Of a stretch of 64,000 nt of DNA, positions 55,014-63,982 are shown piece by piece (the first letter of the stretch is position 1; every line of letters begins with the position of its first letter). Where the stretch lies: positions 1 to 64,000 of the forward strand of contig NZ_VNJI01000026.1 in the NCBI RefSeq assembly GCF_007786445.1, given 5' to 3'. This DNA is from Paenibacillus cremeus. GTDB lineage: Bacteria; Bacillota; Bacilli; Paenibacillales; NBRC-103111. Under the pieces are notes generated by a model, which was given only the letters and a program-made list of their open reading frames with translations, searched no databases and was not told the DNA's origin. The translations under genes were made by a program, and so were the position numbers.

Positions 55014-55263
55014 GATGACAAGATGTTGTCATCCAAATTTCAACCTCATTTCAAAGGATTGCCACCTCTGCAGATGCTGTCGCTTTTTCTATGATAAAAG
55101 AATTAGAAGGCGAACAAGTAACATAGGGAAGGGGATTAAGAAATGAAATGGTTGAGAAAACTGGCATGAGAGCATTCAAACCGGCTACAGCTCCGGGCAA
55201 AATGACGAAATGATAACCGTAATTCGTTAGCAGCATTATAATTTTTACCAATGAGAGGAAGCT

Positions 55264-55425
55264 ATGAGAAACTCTACCCATTTTTACTGCCATTTGTGCA
55301 GAGTTCTACATCCTAACGAAAAATCGACATACATATTTAAAACCGCTTTTAGAAGAACTGGAAGTCACGAGTACTCTGTAGGTAAATGTAAGGACTGTCA
55401 TATGGCGCTGACAGTAAAACCATAA
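55264..55425 (+). CDS. 53-residue protein with two CxxC pairs
   Basis: The product starts MRNSTHFYCHLCRV and ends with CKDCHMAL, so two CxxC pairs about 33 residues apart could bind one zinc ion. GAGAGGAAG precedes ATG 55264, a good site. A hairpin follows the stop. There is no recognised family. Confidence 0.55.
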   Translation: MRNSTHFYCHLCRVLHPNEKSTYIFKTAFRRTGSHEYSVGKCKDCHMALTVKP

Positions 55426-55429
55426 AAGA

Positions 55430-55475
55430 AACGCTAGGCAGCCGCTATTCTCTAACGGAGTCCTGGCGTTATTTT
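55430..55475 (+). terminator. Terminator after the CxxC protein
   Basis: AACGCTAGG (55430-55438) pairs with CCTGGCGTT (55462-55470) with one wobble, followed by ATTTTATTT. Confidence 0.6.
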
Positions 55476-55672
55476 ATTTCGGATCAAGAATAAGGTGTGT
55501 AATGGTTACCAAGCCATTTTTGCAAGTCAATAACGATCAGGGCTGTCTGAGGAAAATGAAATAAGAGTTCTTCCAAGCTTCATCACGCTCCAGTAACATA
55601 ATCTCGCATGACGGTATTCGACGAGTGCCAGACAGCGTATTTTGATCAGGCAGAGCATATGAAGGAAACTGA

Positions 55673-55858
55673 GACAAGGACTCCCAGGGATGGGCTTGTC
55701 AAACAGAATGTGATTCGTTATCAGTATTTTATCGAATTCAGCCGCATTATGGTCGGATTTTCGGAACTCCCTATTACGTGGTATGCGACCTTTCGCCGGT
55801 TACGGAATCATGTTCGCGCTCAGCGCGAATGCGTGAAGCCTACGGCATGGAGGAATAA
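55673..55858 (+). pseudogene. Fragment of an unidentified gene
   Basis: An open frame of 61 codons without a start codon ends ...SARMREAYGMEE at 55858. Its stop overlaps the ribosome binding site region of the next small gene, as in a normal operon. Its 5' part appears lost, since a TGA stands directly upstream at 55670. The alternative frame 55608-55982 has a start codon but a less protein-like composition. I do not recognise either. Confidence 0.3.
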
Positions 55859-55863
55859 GGTCG

Positions 55864-55989
55864 ATGTTCAACCTCAAATCAGCGCATCAAGCGGCAATCT
55901 TGTCAGGGCTTCTTATTGTGCTTTGGGGACTGATCACTGCAGCAAAACTTGGATGGGACAGCAACCAACCCGTCGACCATAAGCGTTAA
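55864..55989 (+). CDS. 41-residue single-span membrane protein
   Basis: The product has one transmembrane helix (AAILSGLLIVLWGLITAAKL) followed by a short polar tail. ATG 55864 has GGAGG 11 bases upstream, and the gene starts five bases after the stop of the preceding fragment, suggesting a former operon. The function is unknown. Confidence 0.45.
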   Translation: MFNLKSAHQAAILSGLLIVLWGLITAAKLGWDSNQPVDHKR

Positions 55990-56409
55990 ACAGGCTCTAC
56001 GGCTGCCGCGCATACGATCGAATTATGAACGGTTCCCATCCAGAGTATTTCATTTGCATGGTCTTGTAAAGGGCAAACCCGTCTGGGCATTACTGGTGTC
56101 CATAACTCTTGAAACTAGTAAACGAGGGCAAAGCATTGAGGATACCTTGTCAAGATAGGAAAAATAGGGTAATATAGAATCATTACTTTTATTTTCTTTT
56201 ATGCTCCTGCCAAGCGGCTTAAGGAGACATGTAAGCCGTGAGTCATGCGGCCAGGGCTAATTACGATTGGATTAATTTTTCTTTGCCGTTATGGATTGGG
56301 CAGAGATGAGAGCCAGCTTAAATGCTGCGATAAAAATGTGAATCCCCCGCTTACCCGGGTGAGATAAAAGTTTACTTTAAGGCCTTTGTTGCCACGTTAC
56401 TAGGAGTGA

Positions 56410-56485
56410 GAAGCCCTGTGGGTAGAATGATTGAACGGGATATGTATGCCCGTTAGGTGATTCCTTCCATTCGAGGGCTTTTATT
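56410..56485 (+). ncRNA. Possible structured RNA or leader
   Basis: AAGCCCT (56410-56416) pairs with AGGGCTT (56473-56479). Inside it GAATG (56424) pairs with CATTC (56467), and AACGGG (56433-56438) with CCCGTT (56448-56453). A T-rich tail follows. Nested perfect stems in a gene-free stretch suggest a folded RNA, but I match it to no known class. No gene is seen from 55990 to 56695 apart from this and the hairpin at 56537. Confidence 0.35.
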
Positions 56486-56536
56486 GTGTTCTGAAAAGGC
56501 ATCTACTGAATTTCCCAATTGAATAGGGAAGATAGG

Positions 56537-56569
56537 AAGCAAGTCAGTGAATAGCTGAGTTGCTTTTTT
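56537..56569 (+). terminator. Terminator
   Basis: AAGCAAGTCAG pairs with CTGAGTTGCTT around a seven-base loop, followed by six T. Confidence 0.75.
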
Positions 56570-56695
56570 GTGTTCCCCCAATGGGAGGGAAGAGGTTGTG
56601 CGGGGGATTGTCACATACCGCATATGCCAGCACGATGGACGTTGATATATATGGCGCACTTAATAGGCGCAGGAAAAGCAAGAAAGGGGGAGGTG

Positions 56696-56854
56696 ATGCC
56701 CCTGCTGATTCATCCGTCACCTTCGCAGTACGATGCACATGCTGTGCGCCTTAGCTTGCTCCGGCAGACTGGGAGGACCATCACGAAAGAATCGTTTGCC
56801 CGGCCTAACACGCAGCCTTCCGCGTACGCGGTAAATGCGAGCCGTAAGGTTTAA
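56696..56854 (+). CDS. Small hypothetical protein, 52 residues, upstream of the recombinase gene
   Basis: GGGGGAGGTG directly precedes ATG 56696. The product is polar and basic (AVRLSLLRQTGRTITKESF) without a membrane segment. It lies 130 bases before the recombinase gene. Unrecognised; it may be an accessory of the mobile element or not be a gene. Confidence 0.35.
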   Translation: MPLLIHPSPSQYDAHAVRLSLLRQTGRTITKESFARPNTQPSAYAVNASRKV

Positions 56855-56983
56855 AGCGATAGTTCCTTGAAACATTGATTTAGCACTCATAAATGCAACG
56901 CCTTAGCGATAGGTTCCTCCCTAAGGAGGGGTCTGGGGAGCAGCCCCAGCGCGATGGGAAGTTCACAGAAAGGAAGAAAAGCC

Positions 56984-57991
56984 ATGGGGCGACCGTCCGT
57001 AAAAAATCAGGTAGAAACGGCGCTAAAGGAAATCAATCGGATCGGTTATAGCAAACGCGAGGCAAAACAAGCTGGTGATTCCAGTAATATTCACTCCATT
57101 AAGTATTATCGGGATGTCCAAGGGACCGCAATTCGTTTTGCGGAGTTTTGTCGCGAACAATATGGGATCCGATCGATTTATTATCTGACAGAAGAACATA
57201 CAAAGGGATTTTTGCAGTCTCTTACGGGAAAAGGCGTGTCGAAGGGGTATCTCATTAATGTGGAATCCCATTTAAAAAAGCTTCAGAATGGTATGCAGAA
57301 GTTTTCGGAGAAGCAAGGAAAACCACCGGTGATTTTTGTTGGAACACGTCACATTGCAACAGATGAGCGGGAAAAGCCGCACGATCGTAGTTATTCTTCG
57401 CTAGAAATTTTTGAAATAGGTAAACACATGTCCCCTAACGTACATGCGGCTATGCAGATGAGTGTTCACCTGGGGCTACGTGCCAAGGAGGTGACGAACA
57501 TTCGGGTAGAACATATTGCAGAAAATCCGAATGGTCGGCTGCAGATTCATATTGTGGAGGGGCGTGGGGTCACCAAAGGCGGACGATTCCGCGATATTCC
57601 GGTTCCTAAGGAGTACGAATCAATGCTACGACAACTGATTCAGGGAAAAATTCCTGGGCAAAAGATTTTGGGCATGAAAGAAGGGACACTTCGGTCAGGT
57701 TTAAAACGTGCCTGTGATAAATCAGGAATAAATTCCGCAGGTTGGCATGGTTTCCGACATACATATGCCCGTCAGCGCCTGGAGGAGCTTTTAGGGGGGC
57801 GTAAAAAGGAGGGGAGAGAGATGATTGAGAGAATGTTAAATAATCGCTCCTGCGGCCGTAAGATTGATTCAGGGGTCCGTGCTCATGAGAAGGAATTATT
57901 GAATATGGTCAAACAAGTAATTAATGTCGTCCACCATGAGCTTGGTCATGGTAATAACCGCTGGGGATTGGTCGCGGTTTATATGAGTTAA
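56984..57991 (+). CDS. Tyrosine-type site-specific recombinase/integrase
   Basis: The 335-residue recombinase has an N-terminal SAM-like core-binding domain (about 35-115) and a C-terminal catalytic domain. Catalytic residues visible are R166 (HLGLRAKEVTNIR), HxxR in WHGFRHTYARQRL, the LGHGNNR box, and the final Tyr in VAVYMS. ATG 56984 follows AGAAAGGAAG. No phage or conjugation genes and no tRNA attachment site are nearby, so it is probably the relic of a degraded element. It is intact in sequence. Confidence 0.85.
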   Translation: MGRPSVKNQVETALKEINRIGYSKREAKQAGDSSNIHSIKYYRDVQGTAIRFAEFCREQYGIRSIYYLTEEHTKGFLQSLTGKGVSKGYLINVESHLKKLQNGMQKFSEKQGKPPVIFVGTRHIATDEREKPHDRSYSSLEIFEIGKHMSPNVHAAMQMSVHLGLRAKEVTNIRVEHIAENPNGRLQIHIVEGRGVTKGGRFRDIPVPKEYESMLRQLIQGKIPGQKILGMKEGTLRSGLKRACDKSGINSAGWHGFRHTYARQRLEELLGGRKKEGREMIERMLNNRSCGRKIDSGVRAHEKELLNMVKQVINVVHHELGHGNNRWGLVAVYMS

Positions 57992-58289
57992 GGTAGCCAA
58001 TTTTTTTGTCGCCATGCGGCTGGAGCCGGTTGTTCTCTAACAATCGTGGTTGTTATTCACGACGCTAACCATACCGGAAGCATATGACGCTTACCAACAA
58101 AAACACGGACCAGTTTTTTCATTAACTTTAAAGTAACGGAAAATTAGGTGTAATTGCGGTGATCCGACGTCTGCAACTCACTAAGGGTGGAAAACATCAA
58201 CAATTGGGAATATTGTTTTTTCTGATATCGTTAGATGAAGCTTATATGATGTCCGTAGTGAAGTTAGCATAAAATTCTGAATATTATAT

Positions 58290-58317
58290 TGATTTTAATT
58301 TATATCATAGTATAATA
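58290..58317 (+). promoter_or_regulatory. Sigma-A-type promoter
   Basis: TTGATT (58290-58295) and TATAAT (58312-58317) are 16 bp apart in AT-rich DNA, 95 bases ahead of the coiled-coil protein gene. The rest of 57992-58412 shows no gene. Confidence 0.6.
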
Positions 58318-58412
58318 TAGATAGTTAGATTACATAGAGAACGAATATTGGTGTAACGTCTTGCTGGAAATCAATATACCAGTCAATCTGAACCCAAAGG
58401 GAGATTTTATCT

Positions 58413-58811
58413 ATGGAATTTATGGCTCTTACTATCGTTGTAGTTGTACTTGCTTACTTCACTTTAAAAAACATGTCGAAGATCGGTGAGCTATCCTATA
58501 CAGTTAAAAGTCGTGATATTGAAATAGAGACCTTAGTGCTTGAACGTAAAGTCTATACTCAGGTGTTTAAAGAGGAGTTCGCGTCTTACCGAAACGAAAT
58601 ACGTGACGAATTTAGTAGCAGGTTTGAGAAACTTGAGACTAGTATGAAACAAATGGCAGAAGAGCGAGAAGTACATATAGAGACTATCAATCAGTTAACG
58701 AATAAGGTCGACACAATGGAGAGACACATTACGATACTCTCCAAGACCATCGAAGGCTACGAGGAAAGTAGAAAACGCGATCGTGGTGAACACTTACATA
58801 TTGTTAAATAG
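58413..58811 (+). CDS. Membrane-anchored coiled-coil protein, 132 residues
   Basis: One N-terminal transmembrane helix (MALTIVVVVLAYFTL) is followed by about 105 residues of charged heptad-like helix, from KSRDIEIETLVLERKV to the HITILSKTIEG segment. AAAGGGAG precedes the start. Such proteins may tether or space partners at the membrane. No family is recognised. It is monocistronic, with its own promoter and terminator. Confidence 0.65.
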   Translation: MEFMALTIVVVVLAYFTLKNMSKIGELSYTVKSRDIEIETLVLERKVYTQVFKEEFASYRNEIRDEFSSRFEKLETSMKQMAEEREVHIETINQLTNKVDTMERHITILSKTIEGYEESRKRDRGEHLHIVK

Positions 58812-58822
58812 GTTAGGATGCG

Positions 58823-58855
58823 AGGCGCGACACTTATTGGTGTTCGTGCCTTTTT
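58823..58855 (+). terminator. Terminator
   Basis: AGGCGCGACAC pairs with GTGTTCGTGCCT with mismatches, followed by five T. Confidence 0.65.
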
Positions 58856-58974
58856 ATTAATCCGACAGGTTTTTATATATTTTATGTAGTTGAACTGGAT
58901 TTAACGAGGTTCCAAAAAGGAGATTGCACCGTGCGAATAAAAGACAGGATCATTGTAAAAAGGAAAGGTGATAT

Positions 58975-59130
58975 ATGCTTAGAGATCATGGTAACGTTCA
59001 ATGTCCAGTTTGGATCTTAGGTGATTCAGAACCAGAAAATTGGAAACAAAAATTGAATGCTCCATTTGATTCAAGACATCCAATACGTCATAACATTATT
59101 ACTTCCGTGTTCGATGTTAATTCAGGATAA
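58975..59130 (+). CDS. 51-residue orphan protein or gene fragment
   Basis: AGGAAAGGTG precedes ATG 58975. The product (WILGDSEPENWKQKL, then FDSRHPIRHNII) reads like the start of a longer soluble enzyme that has been truncated. I do not recognise the family. Confidence 0.4.
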   Translation: MLRDHGNVQCPVWILGDSEPENWKQKLNAPFDSRHPIRHNIITSVFDVNSG

Positions 59131-59170
59131 GGGCCATTAGGCTCGAGCGACGTTTGGAGGACGAGAAAAT

Positions 59171-59554
59171 ATGAACACGGATAAAAACAAAATTCAAGAT
59201 AAAAAACAAGATGACATCACAAGCGCTGTGGAAACGGGACTTAAAATCGATGTGCCTGTTGATGTAGAACTTCCGACATTTACGCAAAAAGCGGCCCGGA
59301 AAAAATTTGCTACATTACATTACATATTCACAAAACTCGTATTTTGTACATATGTCTATAAATTAGCTAAAGCCCAAACCACCCTACAGAATTATAGTTT
59401 TGTGTTAGGGGGCCGTTCTTTGCCGCCAAAGACCTTCCGTAAGGCAGCGTCCGTGACCCAAATAATCATTTCTGTTCTCCACTCTATGCTTTACTTCCTC
59501 AACAGCAATACGAGCAGTTGCTTCAATCGTCTCTTTGCCAAATTCCGCGCTTGA
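59171..59554 (+). pseudogene. Probable truncated gene running into the creatininase gene
   Basis: GGAGGA precedes ATG 59171 and the first 50 residues (polar, then IDVPVDVELPTF) look like a real N-terminus. The last 50 codons are antisense to the opposing creatininase-family gene and appear unselected. The gene was probably cut when the minus-strand group was joined here. Confidence 0.4.
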
Positions 59555-60232
59555 ATCCTGGGGAGCCATCGGCCCCCCAACGCCTATTAACGGTTCGCCT
59601 TTATTTGGGAGCAATGTAAGATCTACTGTCTCCGGATATAGCGCCATCATATGAGAAGTTTCCCATCCACCCGCATGATCGCCAGGTTTCGTATAGATTC
59701 CATCCACGAGTAAATAATCAACGAACGCCCAAGCTAACATTCCGTGCCGTCGACTATACTCTCTCTTATTAAATTGCAAAACAGCGGCTCGGGCGTGATC
59801 AATTAATGGATAGTGCCCCGCAACCAGAACACCCACCTCGAAACCTAGGCTTTCTGCTTCCGCCAAAATATGCAAAAGCAGCTTGTTGTAATTTAAAGCC
59901 TGCTCTGTTGCGGAAAACGGATGTCTCTCGGGTGAAAAATTATCAACGGACAATTCCATTTCCTTAGCAATCAGATCCTTATCCTTAGCGGTTGCCTCCA
60001 TCAATGCTTCTAGTCTATTTTCACCATAATAGAGCGGCGGAAACACTAAACCGCCTCCCAATTGCGCACACCTGATGGCAATTCCCTCAGCTTGGAGGCT
60101 ATCAGCTCCTACCACATTGTGTACACCGTGCCATTCCAACGTGCCAATAGGTATGTAGACGACCGGGAATTGTTTTCTTCTCTCCACAATTTCTCTCGGG
60201 CGCAACATCTGATACCTGACTTCCTCTCTCAC
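59405..60232 (-). CDS. Creatininase-family amidohydrolase
   Basis: The 275-residue metal-dependent enzyme has family blocks PIGTLEWHGVHNVVGADS (metal-binding Glu, His, Asp), VLVAGHYPL and HAGGWETSHMMA. Members hydrolyse cyclic or secondary amides such as creatinine, N-formyl intermediates or guanidino compounds. In this group, with a gamma-glutamyltransferase and a PfkB kinase, it may act on a glutamyl or ureido compound. The substrate is unknown. Its 3' end overlaps the opposing truncated gene. Confidence 0.85.
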   Translation of the reverse strand: MREEVRYQMLRPREIVERRKQFPVVYIPIGTLEWHGVHNVVGADSLQAEGIAIRCAQLGGGLVFPPLYYGENRLEALMEATAKDKDLIAKEMELSVDNFSPERHPFSATEQALNYNKLLLHILAEAESLGFEVGVLVAGHYPLIDHARAAVLQFNKREYSRRHGMLAWAFVDYLLVDGIYTKPGDHAGGWETSHMMALYPETVDLTLLPNKGEPLIGVGGPMAPQDSSAEFGKETIEATARIAVEEVKHRVENRNDYLGHGRCLTEGLWRQRTAP

Positions 60233-60298
60233 TCAAATCCCTCCGTTAGCATAATCTATTCGACTTGTTTGCCTCTAGACTTGTTTATGATTCGGTTA

Positions 60299-61231
60299 TT
60301 ATGAATGATTACGCAAAAAGTCATTGACTTCACCGATCGTTGGGCACCCGGTAGCTCCCCCGACTTGCTGAACACATATTGCCCCACAGGCACATCCATA
60401 CCGCATGCATTGCTCTACTGTATAATTGTGTAAATACCCATATATAAAGCCGGCATTGAATGAATCTCCTGCACCTGTAGTATCAACAACGTTTTCGACT
60501 AAAAAGGATTCGTGTGTGTAAAGCTTGCTACTACTACATACCGTACAGCCGTCCTTTCCCCTTTTGATGGCCACCGTCTCTGCAAATTCAGAAAGCGCCT
60601 CTGCTGCTTTTTCTACTGAATTGCAGCCTGAAATATGCAGTGCCTCTTGCTCATTAGGAAGGAATATGGAAGTATAACGCAAAACATCTTTCAGACCGTA
60701 ATCCCAGGTTCCTGAGTGATCCCAACCTGGATCAAGCGATGTACTTATCCCATTTTCCTGAGCCAATCGAAAGATGTCTGCTAAATCTTTTCTCAAGGAG
60801 CTTTGTAAAAAAAACGAGCCGACATGAATATGCCTCAAATGTTTGATTGCGTAAAAGTTGATATCTCTTCCTTGCAGTTTATCAATCGAGCCTAGAACAG
60901 TAATCAATGCGCGGTCGTTGTTGTACCCTAATGAAATAGTCATACCGGTTTCAACGGATGAGTCCACGATAATATTAGAGGTGTCGATCTTATAAGCAGC
61001 GAGTGTATCTACAACAAACTTGCCGTATTCATCATTTCCGACTTTACCAATGAAAGCGGTTTTGAAATCCAACTTCGATATGCCGCAGGCACAGATGGCC
61101 GTTGAGCTTCCAAGCGCTAAAGAAGCCTGCTTTGCAATAATCTCCCTATCCAATTCCGGCATCGAAGTAAGTCCGCTGATAATCAAGTCAACATTGAGTT
61201 CCCCTATCGCTAGAACATCTGCTTTTATCAC
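60299..61231 (-). CDS. PfkB-family carbohydrate kinase
   Basis: This 310-residue ribokinase-like enzyme begins at GTG 61231, preceded by AAAGGAG eight bases away. Motifs are LAIGELNVDLIISG, LALGSSTAICACGISKLD and the catalytic DTTGAGDSFNAGFIYG. The substrate may be a sugar, nucleoside or modified sugar. It lies 66 bases upstream of the creatininase-family gene in the same direction and probably shares its transcript. Confidence 0.88.
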   Translation of the reverse strand: MIKADVLAIGELNVDLIISGLTSMPELDREIIAKQASLALGSSTAICACGISKLDFKTAFIGKVGNDEYGKFVVDTLAAYKIDTSNIIVDSSVETGMTISLGYNNDRALITVLGSIDKLQGRDINFYAIKHLRHIHVGSFFLQSSLRKDLADIFRLAQENGISTSLDPGWDHSGTWDYGLKDVLRYTSIFLPNEQEALHISGCNSVEKAAEALSEFAETVAIKRGKDGCTVCSSSKLYTHESFLVENVVDTTGAGDSFNAGFIYGYLHNYTVEQCMRYGCACGAICVQQVGGATGCPTIGEVNDFLRNHS

Positions 61232-61415
61232 GCGCTGCACTCCTTTAGCTGTTGTGTATCTAGATAAATATACCATTCAACGATTAGCGTAATCACACGA
61301 AGGTTGTTGTCGAAAATCTTAAAGAGTCCCTTGCGTCTATCCTTGTGGCAGTCGAACAAACCTTTGTGAATCTGATGAGGTTTCAGATATTGAGGGATGT
61401 AGAACTTTATCGTAA

Positions 61416-61440
61416 TAAAAAAAGCCGCGATTAACGCGGC
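61416..61440 (-). terminator. Terminator of the gamma-glutamyltransferase gene (minus strand)
   Basis: GCCGCG (61424-61429) pairs with CGCGGC (61435-61440). Read on the minus strand it is followed by seven T. It lies 104 bases past that gene's stop, separating it from the kinase gene. Confidence 0.85.
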
Positions 61441-61543
61441 GTACACTAAAACTGTTCATCACTCCTATGTGTAAAACAAAAGCACGTTTAAGGCTGGTTA
61501 ATACATGTTATTGGTAGGAATCATCCCCACTGAAGCTTCCGTT

Positions 61544-63157
61544 TCACCAGCTTGCTATCGCGCCATCTGCTCTTGATTCAGTTCCTCCAGCCAGAACGCC
61601 CGTTTGCGGATCCCTCAAAATGATTTGACCACGACCAAACATGCCCGAGTCCAAAGCTCTTTGGACTCGGTGCCCTTTTCGCTCCAATGCCTGCGCAAGA
61701 TAATTGGGGAATTGAGGCTCCACTTCGATGATTTTATCCTTTATCCATCTCCACCTAGGGGCATCCAAGGCCGCTTGAGGATTTAAATCGAAATCAATCA
61801 GATTAGTGACGACTTGAACATGAGCCTGTGGCTGTATCATGCCGCACATGACGCCGAAAGGACCGATAGCTTGATTATTTTTGGTAATAAAGCCGGGGAT
61901 AATCGTATGATACGTTTTCTTGCCGGGCACCAGTGCATTATGATGCGAAGGGTCCAAGGAAAAGCCGCTCCCCCTATTCTGCATACAAATACCTGTTTCC
62001 GGAATGACGATCCCAGCACCAAAATCCCCAGCATGGCTTTGGATAAACGAAACCATATTCCCTTCCCCATCGGCGGTAGCTAAATAAACTGTGTCTCCTT
62101 TTTGGGGAGACCCTGATTCAGGCTGCATCGCCTCATTCCCGATTAGTCGCCTTCTTTGCCATGTGTATTCCTCGGATAAGAGCTCCTCCACACTCACCTT
62201 CATGCTTGCCGGGTCCGTAATATACTTCAATCCGTCCGCGAATGCCAGCTTAACGGCTTCCCACTGCTTATGATAAGTGTCAACCGCATCCCTTCTTGAG
62301 AAATCGAACCCTTTTAATAGATTTAACGCGAGCAGCACTACCAGACCTTGGCCATTCGGTGGGATCTCCCACACATCGTATCCCCTATAGTTAACTTTAA
62401 TCGGTTCAACCCACTCGGGTTTATAAGCCGCCAAATCCTCTTTGGTTAAATATCCCCCGAACTGTTTAAAGTAATGGTCTATTTTTTCGGACAACTCTCC
62501 TCGATAAAAGGACTCTGCCTTGGTTTCCGCTATTGATTGCAGCGTTTTAGCATGCTCGGGGGAACGCCACATTTCTCCAATTTTTGGTGCTCTGCCATCG
62601 GCGGCAAAGGTTTTGAACCAGGGCTCAAATTCAGCGCCTTTATATTTTTCCATGTTTTCTTTATATCGAAGCGCCCAGAAGCTTCCAATAGTAGGTGAGA
62701 CCGGGTAACCCTGCTCCGCATATTCAATTGCAGGACGCAGCACCTCCGTCAAGGGGAGATTCCCGAATCGCTCGGATAATACGGCCCATGCGGCGGGCGT
62801 TCCGGGAACGGTAACCGGCAGCATTCCGATAGAGGGCATCTTCTCGTGTCCGGCCTTTTTCACAGCTTCTATGGAAATGCTTTTAGGCGCCGGGCCACTG
62901 GCGTTTAATCCATGCAATTTTCCTTTGGTCCATACCAAAGCAAAGGAATCGCCACCTATACTATTCGAATTCGGTTCAACGACAGTTAAAGCTGCGGCAG
63001 TAGCGATGGCCGCATCAATGGCATTACCGCCCCTTTTCAATATGTCCAAGCCTGCCTGTGCGGCAAGAGGCTGAGCAGTGGCCACCATTCCGTTCCTTGC
63101 GTAAGTCACCATTCTTTGTGAAGAATACGGATAATACAGCGGATCGAAACGATGCAT
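61544..63157 (-). CDS. Gamma-glutamyltransferase-family protein (Ntn hydrolase)
   Basis: This 537-residue protein fits the autoprocessing gamma-glutamyltransferase family. The large-subunit region has GGNAIDAAIATAAALTVVEP and SIGGDSF, and the new N-terminal nucleophile would be T356 in KGDTVYLATADGEGN. The small subunit includes MQNRGSGFSLDP. There is no signal peptide, so it is cytoplasmic, unlike secreted Ggt. The Gly-Gly of the usual oxyanion hole is not obvious, so it may be an acylase-like member. Confidence 0.88.
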   Translation of the reverse strand: MHRFDPLYYPYSSQRMVTYARNGMVATAQPLAAQAGLDILKRGGNAIDAAIATAAALTVVEPNSNSIGGDSFALVWTKGKLHGLNASGPAPKSISIEAVKKAGHEKMPSIGMLPVTVPGTPAAWAVLSERFGNLPLTEVLRPAIEYAEQGYPVSPTIGSFWALRYKENMEKYKGAEFEPWFKTFAADGRAPKIGEMWRSPEHAKTLQSIAETKAESFYRGELSEKIDHYFKQFGGYLTKEDLAAYKPEWVEPIKVNYRGYDVWEIPPNGQGLVVLLALNLLKGFDFSRRDAVDTYHKQWEAVKLAFADGLKYITDPASMKVSVEELLSEEYTWQRRRLIGNEAMQPESGSPQKGDTVYLATADGEGNMVSFIQSHAGDFGAGIVIPETGICMQNRGSGFSLDPSHHNALVPGKKTYHTIIPGFITKNNQAIGPFGVMCGMIQPQAHVQVVTNLIDFDLNPQAALDAPRWRWIKDKIIEVEPQFPNYLAQALERKGHRVQRALDSGMFGRGQIILRDPQTGVLAGGTESRADGAIASW

Positions 63158-63471
63158 TAGTAGGGCCTCCCTTTACAATCTCATAGTATTCAAACCTCTT
63201 AGTGATCCAAGAAAAAAATCCGAATTCTACTAACTTCACGCTTGTACCGTGACAGGCCAAATTATACTCAAGATTTATGCATGTTTAATATTAATATTTC
63301 CACTGAAATTGTCAGTATCCTGCCAGATAGCTTAACCATTTTACCCATATGTTACGATGTCAAACTGAAGATTGATGCCCGTTACTTCACTCAGTCTTCA
63401 TAACCATACAAAGAAAGCGGCGGTTTCATTTCTAAAAAAATGGATAACTGCAATCACAACAACATTGAATC

Positions 63472-63490
63472 GAGAATATTTCGTATTCTC
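63472..63490. repeat. Perfect inverted repeat, 7 bp arms
   Basis: GAGAATA (63472-63478) and TATTCTC (63484-63490) flank TTTCG. It lies 80 bases before the cysteine-rich gene and may be an operator or a short hairpin. The rest of 63158-63571 is AT-rich with no gene. Confidence 0.5.
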
Positions 63491-63571
63491 TTTATCCAAT
63501 AGATACAAGAACAATCAATAAAATGATACCTCTCATACTATATAACATCTTTGTAGAATAGGAGTGATACT

Positions 63572-63982
63572 ATGTCAACTATCGGGAGTGAAAAGCGAAA
63601 AATAGTAAGAAAAGGGTCCAATTGTAATTGTAAGCGTAGACGGACTGGTGAATCTTGTTGTAGTAATTCTAGCCTTAGAATCCCAGGGATTAAAGAGATA
63701 AAATCGGGATTATACTTTGCCGATGCCAATCTTGTATGTTCTGGCACATTCTGTAAGGGGCATGATTCGGATATTGTTTATGAATGGAGATTACAAAGGT
63801 TTTCAGGAAACGCCTCAATTGTAGGACAACCAGTAAAAAAAGGCTCCAACAGAGTAGAGGTTTCTGGGAATGGACTGTTTGAACTAACTGTCGATGTCAT
63901 ATTTTTTTGTCGAGGGCTTAGGGGTGGTTCATGTAAAAGAACTGCCAAAAGAACATTCGAAATTCTGAAACAAAAACGCTAG
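63572..63982 (+). CDS. Cysteine-rich hypothetical protein, 136 residues
   Basis: The protein has eight cysteines in pairs (NCNCK, SCC, VCSGTFC, FFCRG...SC) and a basic N-terminus. It also has a beta-rich middle (VYEWRLQRFSGNASIVG, then NRVEVSGNGLFELTVDVIFF) suggesting an Ig- or PKD-like fold. It has no signal peptide. AGGAGTG precedes ATG 63572. Metal binding or disulfide stabilisation is possible. No family is recognised. Confidence 0.6.
   Translation: MSTIGSEKRKIVRKGSNCNCKRRRTGESCCSNSSLRIPGIKEIKSGLYFADANLVCSGTFCKGHDSDIVYEWRLQRFSGNASIVGQPVKKGSNRVEVSGNGLFELTVDVIFFCRGLRGGSCKRTAKRTFEILKQKR

Noticed and set aside
55608-55982. 124-codon gene
   Set aside because: Start context is weak, and an alternative frame ending at 55858 followed by a coupled small gene reads more like protein.
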